Positions 34,301-43,460 of a stretch of 64,000 nt of DNA are shown piece by piece (positions within the stretch are counted from its first letter, which is position 1; the number at the start of each line of letters is the position of its first letter). Origin of the DNA: Actinernus sp. WN-2022 (taxonomy: Eukaryota; Cnidaria; Anthozoa; Actiniaria; Actinernidae); the NCBI GenBank assembly GCA_030867875.1, contig JAOWCC010000026.1, forward strand, positions 1 to 64,000, in the 5' to 3' direction. Made by a program: the position numbers and the translations under genes. Under the pieces are notes generated by a model, which saw only the letters and a program-made list of their open reading frames with translations, made no database searches and was not told the DNA's origin.

Positions 34301-34999
34301 AGTAGTATGGAGTGAGGCGAATTAGCCCCTTTTTTAAGGCGCTATGCTAATTTTTAAGGCGCTATGCTAATTTTTAAGGCGCTCTCATTAATTCAATGAC
34401 GTCACGGTTCTATTGTCTTGGAGTCATGAATAAAATGCGGCGCCCTCTTGAATAAAATGCGGCGCTATGCTAAATTTTAAGGCGCTCATGAATAAAATGC
34501 GGCGCTCTCATGAATAAAATGCGGCGCGCTCATGAATATCTATTGTTCCTTTGGATGAGGTCATCGATCTATTCGGGCATGTTTGGGCAAAGCCTATTGT
34601 TTGGAGCAGCTACAAAGCTAGAACCAATCGGCCCTGAATCCATTCAAGAAATTGAAAAAAAAAAAAAAAAAAACATACCTCGCAATATCTAAACCCCTTT
34701 GTAGCGTAAATAGTAAGAACAAACTACTCGTGATAGGCTCTAAACTGTCTTTATTATTTTCCTTTACAGTTAATAACTCATAAGATAATTGTATACAAAA
34801 TCCACTGTGACTCATTACATCAACTCTGCTATTGTCCTTAGGGATTAACGATAACTGAAGAGCCTATTGTTTGAAGGAAAACTCTTGTGATGCAAATTCT
34901 TCTCGAAAAACTGAACTAAATTACCATACGAATATAAACAAACTACTCGGAACAAGATTTTATTGATTCAAACCATGATAAGCGACAAGTTTTACAATG
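34301..34999 (+). repeat. Left terminal inverted repeat of the 4451-bp element
   Basis: It matches 38054-38751 in inverse orientation. It contains subrepeats: AATAAAATGCGGCGC four times and TTAAGGCGCTATGCTAA three times. A TTTATT at 34959-34964 gives AATAAA for the leftward genes. A long A run (34657-34674) is the main point where the two copies differ. Confidence 0.9.
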
Positions 35000-35047
35000 A
35001 GGCATAACAAATTAAAGAGTATTTTAGCATTTAAGGTTTGTTTACAA

Positions 35048-35521
35048 TCAGTCCTCATCGTCACTTGTTGGGTGATAAGTTTCTTTCTTTTTACTTTTGG
35101 GATGAATATGTCGTACTGTTTGACAATGTTGGCATCGTACCAAAATGTTCTTAACCGACTTGGTTGTCAATGGAAACTCATTCTCGCAAATGGTACATGT
35201 GGTGATGGCATTCTTAACAAGCGGGTCAAGTAAAATATCATACCATAGACATTTGGGGCAGCCAACAACACCCCTTACGTTAACATTGGTAGAGTTACAA
35301 TGATCACAAGAGGCATTGATTTTATTTTCGTTGTTATCTTCACTGCCATCTTCATCACTACTCTGTTCTTCCTCGTTTGCAATAGTACTATCTTGGTTTT
35401 CGGCATCACTGTTATTGTCACTCTCCTGAGACTCGTTCTCATTTTCACTCTCTTCTTGCTCACTGCTGCTAGTTTCAGGCTCCTTTTGCTGGTATGTTTT
35501 TTTCTTTTTCGATAAGATCGC
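35048..35521 (-). CDS. Acidic and Cys-rich zinc-binding segment, probably the C-terminal half of the neighbouring gene
   Basis: This open frame has no ATG. It begins with a highly acidic Glu/Ser/Asn stretch of about 70 residues and then has four CxxC pairs: CDHC, CPKC, CTIC and CQHC, the usual layout of a zinc ribbon or double zinc knuckle. The end is Lys-rich and then acidic. It stops at 35048-35050. It overlaps the 3' end of the upstream frame (35475-35894), which runs one base out of register, and an A-rich run (minus strand, about 35494-35510) lies in the overlap. One extra base in that run, an expressed frameshift or splicing would explain the arrangement. Role unknown; DNA or RNA binding is a guess from the zinc pattern. 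Confidence 0.6.
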   Translation of the reverse strand, partial: AILSKKKKTYQQKEPETSSSEQEESENENESQESDNNSDAENQDSTIANEEEQSSDEDGSEDNNENKINASCDHCNSTNVNVRGVVGCPKCLWYDILLDPLVKNAITTCTICENEFPLTTKSVKNILVRCQHCQTVRHIHPKSKKKETYHPTSDDED

Positions 35522-35894
35522 TCAAAACCTTTTTGTTGTGAATTAGACTTTTGTTGATTCCTAGCTCAGCAAGACCCTCTAGAAATGTATTGAGAGCGCG
35601 AGGTATCAGCATATCCTTGTTATAGGGAAGTAAGACATATTCTACCAGGGCCGCTATATTCGTCACCGGAATTCTACGCTTGCTACGAAGCAATTCTCCT
35701 CTTGGCGTCCAAAATAATATATCCTTAGAGGAGGCCATACTGTGCAATAAATCCGAAGCATCTTTATGGGAGACGGCTCTCGGAAGATCATCCAAAACAT
35801 CTTTAATTCTTGGTTCCTCTTCATCCTCACTCTCATCATTCGATGTGTCACTTTCTTCACTTTCCGTGTCAATGTTTCTCTTCATGTTCACCAC
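35475..35894 (-). CDS. 139-residue acidic protein of the 4451-bp element
   Basis: The frame starts at ATG 35894 (a second ATG follows four codons later). The first 35 residues are acidic and Ser-rich (ESEESDTSNDESEDEEE). Then comes an apparently folded domain with FWTPRGELLRSKRRIPVTN, followed by LVEYVLLPYN and ALNTFLEGLAELGINK. The end, rich in Lys and Glu, runs into an A-rich tract where the frame stops, while the next frame continues with zinc-binding pairs. I do not recognise the domain by name. It is transcribed away from the ATPase gene. A structural or nucleic-acid-binding role within the element is possible but not shown. Confidence 0.6.
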   Translation of the reverse strand: MVNMKRNIDTESEESDTSNDESEDEEEPRIKDVLDDLPRAVSHKDASDLLHSMASSKDILFWTPRGELLRSKRRIPVTNIAALVEYVLLPYNKDMLIPRALNTFLEGLAELGINKSLIHNKKVLSDLIEKEKNIPAKGA

Positions 35895-36012
35895 CGGAGT
35901 GACTTCAGTAGCAAATGATCTTGAAAGACCTAAGACTCCCCTATTTATACCATCAGAAGCCCAGTGAGAATAGGGGCTAACAAATGTTCAATAAATCCAC
36001 CTCCCTCTTGCA

Positions 36013-36264
36013 CTAGTAGTTGCTTCTTTTCTTTGAATGGAACCTCTGGATCCACGAGTGTATAAATAGATTCTCGTGTGGAGTTAGTCTTCGCCTGTCT
36101 TCCTCACTGATAGGTACATATCCTCTAACAACATTATGTGTCGCTTGGACGAGCGAATGTACTTGTTCTGGAGATGCCGTTTCAAGGAGAAATTGACGTT
36201 GATGGTCGGGGCAAGAAGCTAAGAGATGGAGAAAGCCACGATTTCTCTTTACTGTATGAGACAT
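36013..36264 (-). CDS. 83-residue small basic protein of the 4451-bp element
   Basis: I prefer ATG 36264; the frame is open up to 36453, but that extension is a Pro/Arg translation of a G-rich tandem repeat and probably noncoding. The protein has GFLHLLASCPDHQRQFLLET followed by SPEQVHSLVQATHNVVRG, then a PISEEDRRRL phrase and a basic C-terminus. This helical layout (an F-L-x-x-L-x-x-x-P-x-x-x-R-x-x-L-L start, then LTPHENLF) reminds me of small proteins seen in other invertebrate virus-like elements, but I cannot name a family. Divergent from the ATPase gene. Confidence 0.6.
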   Translation of the reverse strand: MSHTVKRNRGFLHLLASCPDHQRQFLLETASPEQVHSLVQATHNVVRGYVPISEEDRRRLTPHENLFIHSWIQRFHSKKRSNY

Positions 36265-36335
36265 GGTTGAAACTGATCTACGATTTGAATGCGCTAGGAT
36301 ATTTATAGCGCTAGGGCGACCGATGGGTGTTGACG

Positions 36336-36432
36336 GGCGGCGGGCGTTGGCGGGTGTTGACGGGCGGCGGGCGTTGACGGGCGGCGGGCGTTGGCGGGCG
36401 GCGGGCGTTGGCGGGCGGCGGGCGTTGACTGG
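36336..36432. repeat. GC-rich tandem repeat between divergent genes
   Basis: About eight copies of a 12-15 base unit (GGGCGGCGGGCGTTGGC and GTTGAC variants) stand between the starts of the divergent genes. With runs of three Gs at short intervals it could form G-quadruplexes. It lies where the two promoters should be. Confidence 0.85.
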
Positions 36433-36511
36433 TAGCGGCAGAACTGTTAGCATAAATGGGAGTATACCAGCGCCGTGGAGTTCATTTTATTTAATCTCTT
36501 GAAGCATCAAC

Positions 36512-37801
36512 ATGTCAAAAAAAATGTTCTGTCCTAGTTGTCATGGAGGCTTCTCCCGACCATATGATTTAAAACGTCATCAAAATAAGTTTCATCCTAC
36601 TGAAGCTCTATCGAATGGACTCCATACCACGATTTCATCACAGAACAATGGTTTTCAAAGTACGACGGGCATTTGTAGCTCTTTTCAACTCATTCATCCG
36701 TTTACTTGTATGGTTGCTGGTATGACAGGATGTGGTAAAACGGTCTGGGTACAGAAGTTACTCGAAGAAGCCCATCAAACAATTTCCCGTCCACCCCAGA
36801 GAATTGTGTGGTGCTATTCACAGTGGCAGCCTGCGTATACAGCACTCCTTAGTACGGTACCTGATATCGAATTTGTGAAAGGAATCCCCCCTGATATCGA
36901 GCAAGATCACTATTTTGATGTACATGTACGAAACCTGATTGTCATTGATGACCAGATGACTGAAACGGGAAATGATAATAGAATTGTCAACCTGTTTACC
37001 AAAGGATCTCATCACCGGAATCTGAGTGTCTTCTACATTTTACAGAACCTATTCCATCAGGGTAAAGGCAATCGCAGCATCAGTTTAAACAGTCATTACT
37101 TAGTGCTGTTTAAGAATCCACGTGACAAACTACAAATTTTAACACTGGCCAAGCAAATGTATCCCAGGCAGACGGAGTATTTTCTCAACAAGTACGAACA
37201 GGCTGTTAGGAGACCTTATGGTTATTTGTTTGTCGACTTAAAACCAAATACACCCGAGGGCTGTAGGTTAAGGACCAATGTTTTACCCAGTGAACAGCAA
37301 CAACTACAAGAGATATCTAACGAGGATAGCGTTTCTAACGTACTGCGTAAGTACGTCGAGCAGCAGAGCTTTACAATTTCCCCGCAAGTACAAAAAATGC
37401 AAAGCTTGAAGGATGATATGAATAGGGTATTAAACCGTAATGATCTCAGTCAGACCCAGAAAGCAAGAAATTATGTCCAGCTTCAAAACAACTTTATGAG
37501 GTATAAACACCAAATGAGATACTATCCTGTACCTCCTACAACTCTTTCACCTGGTATCACAACCCAACCCCAAGAACAAGAAATAGCCGATACACCCATC
37601 ACTCCGCAACAAGTATACCTCGATTCAGCTGAACCAGCCACAGTGCCGTATTCAGCAAAAGTATATCAGTCCCCAGCCACGAACATTTCTTTGAGCTCAC
37701 CAACCATACCGCCACAATTACACCTAGATTCGTCTGATCCAGCCACAGTTCAGAGAGAACCTACACAATTCAGAGAGAACCTACGAATCCCCATTCCCTA
37801 A
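36512..37801 (+). CDS. C2H2 zinc finger-P-loop ATPase of the 4451-bp element
   Basis: The 429-residue frame begins with a classical C2H2 finger: Cys7, Cys10, His23, His28 (MFCPSCHGGFSRPYDLKRH). A P-loop ATPase follows: Walker A GMTGCGKT at 70-77, Walker B LIVIDDQM at 142-149 and a sensor-like ILQNLF at 176-181. This order and spacing match packaging ATPases of the A32/FtsK type that occur in Polintons and related viruses, but the finger fusion is unusual. Residues 290-345 look helical; the last 90 are Pro/Ser/Thr-rich. The frame stops within a 20-bp direct duplication (CAGAGAGAACCTAC..., about 37748-37790), and related sequence continues in another frame to 37988. ATG 36512 directly precedes the finger. 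Its role could be packaging DNA into capsids of a helper element (inference). Confidence 0.78.
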   Translation: MSKKMFCPSCHGGFSRPYDLKRHQNKFHPTEALSNGLHTTISSQNNGFQSTTGICSSFQLIHPFTCMVAGMTGCGKTVWVQKLLEEAHQTISRPPQRIVWCYSQWQPAYTALLSTVPDIEFVKGIPPDIEQDHYFDVHVRNLIVIDDQMTETGNDNRIVNLFTKGSHHRNLSVFYILQNLFHQGKGNRSISLNSHYLVLFKNPRDKLQILTLAKQMYPRQTEYFLNKYEQAVRRPYGYLFVDLKPNTPEGCRLRTNVLPSEQQQLQEISNEDSVSNVLRKYVEQQSFTISPQVQKMQSLKDDMNRVLNRNDLSQTQKARNYVQLQNNFMRYKHQMRYYPVPPTTLSPGITTQPQEQEIADTPITPQQVYLDSAEPATVPYSAKVYQSPATNISLSSPTIPPQLHLDSSDPATVQREPTQFRENLRIPIP

Positions 37802-37988
37802 TATTTCTTTGTCTTCTTTGAACTCGTCAACCAAAAAGCTACTCTCCCCGCTACGAAAAAGAAGAAAACGCCGACGTTTGGAACTCAAGAATTACTTGGA
37901 TGATGATGCCGAAGAAAGTGTTGGACCTTATCTAAAAGCCGACCGGATCAGACGATCAATGCGAATTCGGAAGCCTTACAAGTATTAA
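37802..37988 (+). pseudogene. Out-of-frame C-terminal tail of the ATPase gene
   Basis: One base out of register from the ATPase frame, the sequence reads open from about 37760 to TAA at 37986-37988. It holds a repeat of the phrase PNISLSS that also occurs upstream in the ATPase (TNISLSS), a strongly basic patch (RKRRKRRR, a likely nuclear signal) and an acidic stretch. It is probably the original C-terminus lost by a small indel near the 20-bp duplication. Confidence 0.6.
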
Positions 37989-38053
37989 CATTGTATTAGA
38001 GCTGGAAACAGTTAGCGTTGGGTCACGGTGGAGTGCATTTGGGGCTAAATTTG

Positions 38054-38751
38054 CATTGTAAATCTTGTCGCTTAACATGGTTTGAATCAATAAAATCTTG
38101 TTCCGAGTAATTTGTTTATATTCGTATGGTAATTTAGTTCAGTTTTTCGAGAAGAATTTGCATCACAAGAGTTTTCCTCCAAACAATAGGCTCTTCAGTT
38201 ATTGTTAATCCCTAAGGACAATAGCAGAGTTGATGTAATGAGTCACAGTGGATTTTGTATACAATTATCTTATGAGTTATTAACTGTAAAGGAAAATAAT
38301 AAAGACAGTTTAGAGTCTATCACGAGTAGTTTGTTCTTACTATTTACGCTACAAAGGGGTTTAGATATTGCGAGGTATGTTTTATTTATTTTTTTATTCA
38401 ATTTCTTGAAGGATTCAGGGCCGATTGGTTCTAGCTTTGTAGCTGCTCCAAACAATAGGCTTTGCCCAAACATGCCCGAATAGATCGATGACCTCATCCA
38501 AAGGAACAATAGATATTCATGAGCGCGCCGCATTTTATTCATGAGAGCGCCGCATTTTATTCATGAGCGCCTTAAAAATTAGCATAGCGCCGCATTTTAT
38601 TCATGAGGGCGCCGCATTTTATTCATGAGTCCAAGACAATAGAACCGTGACGTCATTGAATTAATGAGAGCGCCTTAAACATTAGCATAGCGCCTTAAAA
38701 ATTAGCATAGCGCCTTAAAAAAGGGGCTAATTCGCCTCACTCCATACTACT
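38054..38751 (-). repeat. Right terminal inverted repeat of the 4451-bp element
   Basis: Inverted copy of 34301-34999. AATAAA at 38089-38094 lies 101 bp after the last rightward stop codon and is the likely polyadenylation signal of the ATPase transcript. Confidence 0.9.
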
Positions 38752-38757
38752 CACGGG
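38752..38757. repeat. Target-site duplication, right copy (CACGGG)
   Basis: Identical to 34295-34300; both copies directly touch the element ends. Confidence 0.9.
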
Positions 38758-39054
38758 TGTCTGATACATGGTGAATGCAATGTTCCAACAACAATTTCTT
38801 TTGTATATTAATTGAGGACTATTAACAAATGCAATATTAAGTATAAAGGTACATAAAAGTTGTATATGGAAGCACCCACACATTATATTTTAAATATCTA
38901 GATGTGAATAATATCGTGATCTATCGACATTGTACTTCACATGACGTAGATTGAAGAAGGAAGTCGAGAAGTAAATAAATAAATAAACCCCATTTTCTTC
39001 ATTCTCATAATAATTAGTAATATAACATATACTGTATGTCAAGGTCTTCTTCTT

Positions 39055-39255
39055 TATGGGGAGCCGGAATGCCGCACTGGTTAAGCGCTTCGCCCCTCAG
39101 CTCCGTGACCTGGGTTCGATTCCGATTTGCGGCGCCACATGTGAGGTAAGTTTCTTGATATCTTGCCTTTGGTCCGAGGATTTTTCTCTGGATTCTCTGT
39201 TGTTTCCCTGCTTTTTCTCTGGATTCTCTCTGCTCCGCAAAAAATAAAAACGCTA
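39055..39255 (+). mobile_element. tRNA-derived SINE
   Basis: A tRNA-like head (39058-39132) has an A-box-like ACTGGTTAAGCGC and a B box GGTTCGATTCC at normal spacing, read as a pol III internal promoter. The body continues with a repeated phrase TTTTTCTCTGGATTCTCT (two copies) and ends in an A-rich tail near 39240-39250. The folded head is not a clean cloverleaf, so it is not a tRNA gene. Confidence 0.72.
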
Positions 39256-40296
39256 AATTCCAATTCGATCTGTTGTTTAGCCTGATCAAGCTCTATGGTT
39301 GTTTGAGGTTAAAATTCAGATTTTTTATTTTATTTTTGTTACTATGCAATACTTTGATATTATAATCATAGGATTGTTTTTAGATTAGCTAAATATATTA
39401 TATTTTTCTGTATCCTCTGTGTTTCAATGTGAAAAACAGAGGGAATATTATTTTAAAATATGCAAATAGCGGATATATTGTTTTCCTATTATCAGTTCGC
39501 AATTGGTGGTGTGCAACAAATCCCCAGAGATTCAAATAACAAAGACTTGGCCGTCGTGTTGGATGAACTAATAAGAGAAGCTAACGAGGAATATTTTGTT
39601 AAAGGGAACCAAGATGGCGGCGATGACGTCACATGCACCCCAGCAATAGACGATAGCAAGAAATAAGAGATTTCTATCCAAACTTGGCAGGTTGTTTTAT
39701 TGTTGGAATGTATATATCGTATATCCAGACTGACGTCCATAGCTGCTTAATGACGACACAATGACGTCATGAAGATAATGACATTTGGAGCATTGAATGA
39801 AAATGAGAGTAAATAAATAGTTATTTTTAAAAGGTCGTAAAAATAATCTCCTTTGCAGTATTTAATGAAAATGACAATAAAGTACTTAAACATTTCGAAA
39901 AATACGATCTTTACAGTATTGAGGCTTATTTTAACGGTTTACAACGGTTCTCCACACGGTTCACAACTATTTGTGAAGTCAGAATGACGTCATAACGTGC
40001 TTTGATTGCTAAACCAATAGCATAATTGAAAAGAGCAGCCAAACTAGGTACAACATTTCATGATTTGCTACGGGTTTTAATTAAAAGCAGAAAATGACAA
40101 CGGTTCACCCCTTTTTAAGCACTTTAAAAAATATACTTCATTATAATGACGAATTGTTCAAGCAAGCAACCGTGAACGACAATCCTGCTGGTGTACGTTG
40201 GATCAAACTAGTGATCTAATCGGCTATCAAATAAAAAATAACTATGAAGAAGCAAAGACCGATACAACGTAGAATTTTGAAATTAGTGGTACAATA
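39256..40296. other. Intron stretch without recognised feature
   Basis: No supported gene. A 68-codon open frame at 39460-39666 shows no motif. AT-rich. Confidence 0.4.
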
Positions 40297-40325
40297 TTTC
40301 GGCTGGCCACACCAGCCTTCTTCAG
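40297..40325 (-). other. Hammerhead-ribozyme-core-like motif
   Basis: On the minus strand the order is CTGAAGA, a hairpin GGCTGG-TGTGG-CCAGCC, then GAAA. CUGANGA and GAAA bracketing stem II are the conserved core of hammerhead ribozymes. An extra A beside the hairpin and the lack of a clear partner for stems I and III make an active ribozyme doubtful. The phrase resembles the tails of Penelope-like retroelements, where such ribozymes are known. Confidence 0.35.
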
Positions 40326-41558
40326 GTACAATGAAGAAAATTTACATTGGCGTGTATTTTTGAACTTGATACTGAGCTGTCATAAAACAGATTACAACAT
40401 GATAGATCGTTAAAAAATGTTAAGAAGGTGAAAACAGATATCTAGTATGACTCTTCATTATAATGGAGTAATCATTGAAACGCAGCTCAAAGTTCTTAAA
40501 GTGCTCCGATACATTACCTGTTGGCTTCAGTTCGGGTCTTTTGATATTGCCATTTGCCTAAACCACTTCTGACAACAAGTCTAGAGCCTGAACTTGGTAT
40601 AACAACTTGTTTATTCGATTCCAATATGGCGGACCCAACAACTACAACACAGGGGGCCCAATACATATATTGGTGCGGGCGACCGCTGACCAACGATACA
40701 ACATCGAAGAGGGGGAGAGGGGGTTAATTTAAAGAACGGTCTCTAAAAGCGAGCGTGTATTAATCTGACTCTACTGACGTCACTGTTGTCAGACATCTGC
40801 GCGAAATTGCTTTCGTTCCATGTAAGTCGCGGTGAACATCGAGCCATTTGTCGATAACTCTTGTATTTTCGTTTTAGTGTTTTGAAATAAATAACTTCAC
40901 CCCAAAATTATCTAGCAGCCCTTTTCTAAAACGGAAAAGATGTTGGTAGCAAAAACAATCAATTTTGTTGAAACTGGACCCGGTTGTTTCGAATACAAAT
41001 TATTACGTGACTTTGCTTCCTCCCTTGTTATTTTTCTTCTAGATCTAGTTAGGGCCTCTAGCCCGCGTGGGGTCTAAGCACGGTTATTACACAGCGTTCG
41101 GGAGAACGATCGACTACAGATCGTGTTGCTGGGAGCTTCCGTGTTGAAAAAGAGAAAAGATTACGGTATATGTATTAAATAAGAAATCCATGTGCCTCGT
41201 TTGGGACATAGTTTTGGAGCGCCTTGTCACTGATGTATTTCTAGGGGGAAGGGACTATTACATATTAACTATTTTTAACTATTAACTTTTACGGATTGAT
41301 GGTATTAACTCTATTATTACAAAAAGAAATGAAAGAAACAAAGTAGCGGCCTTGATCAAATCAAGTATCGATCTGTAACTGCCACATGTCTATTTAGAGT
41401 TTAAATATTTCGGAAGACAAGAAGAAGCAAGACAAGAAGAAGAACAATATAAAACTCGATGAAGATTGTTTAAACTTTCAAGGGAAACTAACTTCAAGCC
41501 CTGATTTTAAGACATTTAGACTATCCCTAGCTATTAATATTTAATGAATACAACTCAC
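40326..41558. other. Intron stretch without recognised feature
   Basis: No supported exon. The part up to about 40620, read on the minus strand, may belong to the same retroelement remnant as the hammerhead-like motif. Confidence 0.35.
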
Positions 41559-41630
41559 AGCTTTTTCAGTGCTGACAGTCCTGTGAATGTTTTTCTCGTG
41601 AAGGTCTTGATCATGTTATTATCAAGATAC
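41559..41630 (-). CDS. LGR-type GPCR, leucine-rich-repeat exon
   Basis: A 72-bp exon: acceptor GTTTTAACAG right of 41630 and donor GTGAGTTG left of 41559 on the minus strand. It reads as one LRR, YLDNNMIKTF followed by FTGLSALKKL, and ends two bases into a Leu codon. Same length and phase as its neighbours. Confidence 0.75.
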
Positions 41631-41846
41631 CTGTTAAAACGATTAATGGTAATATATAAACTTTAAGAATAATACACAATGATTTATTGCACATCTTATT
41701 GTATATTTTACATTATTCGAAATAGTTTATTGTGGTCGATTAACATGAAATTAAAGTTAAAGAACATTCATATATACTGATAAGAAACGAGTTATGTCTC
41801 ATCTTTTCAAATAAATATTACAGTTTTGTTTGTACTCGCTACTTAC

Positions 41847-41918
41847 AAATAGGAGAGGTTTTTATTTTCTTCGAACATTCCCGGAGAGAGTTCCTTCAAC
41901 TTGTTCATACGAAGACTC
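41847..41918 (-). CDS. LGR-type GPCR, leucine-rich-repeat exon
   Basis: A 72-bp exon: acceptor CATTTCTTTAG right of 41918 and donor GTAAGTAGC left of 41847 on the minus strand. It reads LRMNKLKELSPGMFEENKNL, a textbook LRR with Asn in place, and keeps the phase-2 pattern of the other LRR exons. Confidence 0.78.
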
Positions 41919-41944
41919 CTAAAGAAATGAGAACACTATTTCAA

Positions 41945-43116
41945 TCGAAGCAACTCAACTCAACTTTATTTATTTACAGCACATGATGTTACATTATTTA
42001 AATGAAAAGTCAAAGCCAGAGGTTTATATGGCAAAGGTCAGAGATAACTGAGAGCTATAATAAAATAAATGGGAATATTTACAAGAGGATAAGTACAAAT
42101 TACATACACATAAAAAGAAATCATATAAAGATAGGTAAACATTTTACAGGAATTTTTGTGATAAATTAAGGGCTATAATAGGATTTTTTGTAAGATAATT
42201 TAGGGGCTATAGTGTACAATGAAATAAAGATGGATAAACATTTTACAGGAGATTTTATTTTAGGTGATAGATTAAGAGCTATACTGTTCAATAAGATAAA
42301 GATAGGTACGCACTTTACATGATAGACTAGGAGATATGATGTGCAGATGTTTACAATGGGCATAATATTGCAGATTAGCGATGCACTGTAAAGTAATGTT
42401 TAGCGTAAAAATTGAAATTGAGAATTTCAAGGTTTAAAGGTTAAACTGTGTCAAAATATTGTCTTGGCTTACTCTTATGATTCTTTGTATTAAGGGATTT
42501 ATGCAAGGATAGGGGTATGGAGTTCCAAATTTTAGGGGCAAGAGAACGGAGGGAGTAAGTATATTTATGAAAGTTAATATGAAGATTGTCTTTCTGTCTT
42601 GTTGAATAATGGTGGCATTCAAAATTAAAGTTAACGAGTGAGGATAAAGGTAAAGGGACAAGATTATTAATATTAAGGAATATAAGGAGCAAGACTTGGT
42701 ATTTAAAGATATCATAGATATTAAGTATTTTGAGCTTTTGGAATAAAGGATATGAGTGAGCAGGAGGCGGCGAGTGAGTTATAATGCGTAGGGCCTTCTT
42801 CTGGAGTAACAAAAGTGGATGAAGATGGGAGTGGAAGGATTATTGTGCAGCATTGAAGATAAGGAAGAATTAGTGAATTATAAAGCAAACAAAGTGTTGG
42901 ACTATGAAAGAATTGTCGAGATTTTGTAATTATTCCAATGGATTTGGCGATTTTAGAGGTAATAGTCTTGATACGTGGTTGCCATGAGAGGTTCTGGTGT
43001 ATAATTATACCTAAGAATTTTGTTTGTTCGACTCTGTCAATGTTATGATTTTCGATAGATATTTTAATGTCGTCAATGTCGACAAATTGGTATCTGGTAC
43101 TTAAATAGCTTTTCAT
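41945..43116 (-). mobile_element. 5'-truncated non-LTR retrotransposon fragment between LRR exons
   Basis: On the minus strand, VEQTKFLGIIIHQNLSWQPR (near 43000) is followed by a C-terminal domain with QKKALRIITHS (near 42790) and LAPKIWNSIPLSL (near 42510). These are the region after the catalytic domain of CR1/jockey-like reverse transcriptases. The frames overlap at a shift near 42800. A 3' noncoding part extends to about 41945. It contains a diverged local repeat (ATTTTACAGGAGATTTT-like phrases) at 42140-42330. Catalytic motifs are absent. Confidence 0.7.
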
Positions 43117-43460
43117 AACTGACCAGCAGCCATAACTGGCCAGCTAGTTTATGGATTGAGAGTAATAACGGAGGATGCAAAAAGGTGGACAAATGTCCAC
43201 ATAATTATGTTCTACGGCAAACCGAGACCGTCGCCATATCCCCATTAAACTTGACAACAAGAAATTGATGTGTTATATATATTACAAAGACAAAACCAAA
43301 CTGATAAGCCATTCTACTGCCAGGATATGCTGTCACAGTACTTGATCCATAACTCGGTAAGTATAGTTTTGCACATTCAAAACCAGTCATACACAATTCG
43401 CGCTCTCTGTGCTCTTTATGAACATAGTAGGTAAGTTTGTCGAATTTTGTCAGTACTCAC

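Larger units (their letters stand above)
34301..38751. mobile_element. 4451-bp TIR element with ATPase gene and Polinton-like ends
   Basis: The element begins AGTAGTATGGAGTGAGG and ends with its complement CCTCACTCCATACTACT. Inverted repeats of about 698 bp at each end (34301-34999 and 38054-38751) differ at only a few sites. Six bases, CACGGG, are duplicated on both sides. AG...CT ends plus a 6-bp duplication are what Polinton integrase leaves behind. Inside are two leftward genes (about 35048-35894 and 36013-36264) and one rightward gene (36512-37988) around a G-rich repeat. No integrase, transposase or polymerase is present, so another element must mobilise it. It lies in an intron of the receptor gene, 222 bp from an LRR exon. 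High TIR identity and mostly open frames suggest a fairly recent insertion. Confidence 0.9.

Noticed and set aside
35275..35515. Hydrophobic plus-strand frame and Lys-rich minus-strand frame
   Set aside because: They are shadows of the acidic/Cys-rich frame, which has the sensible zinc-binding composition.
36265..36453. N-terminal Pro/Arg-rich extension of the leftward 83-residue protein
   Set aside because: It is simply the translation of the G-rich tandem repeat; the downstream ATG at 36264 precedes the plausible protein.
39058..39132. tRNA gene
   Set aside because: A and B boxes are present, but the arms do not pair as a cloverleaf and an A-rich SINE body follows.
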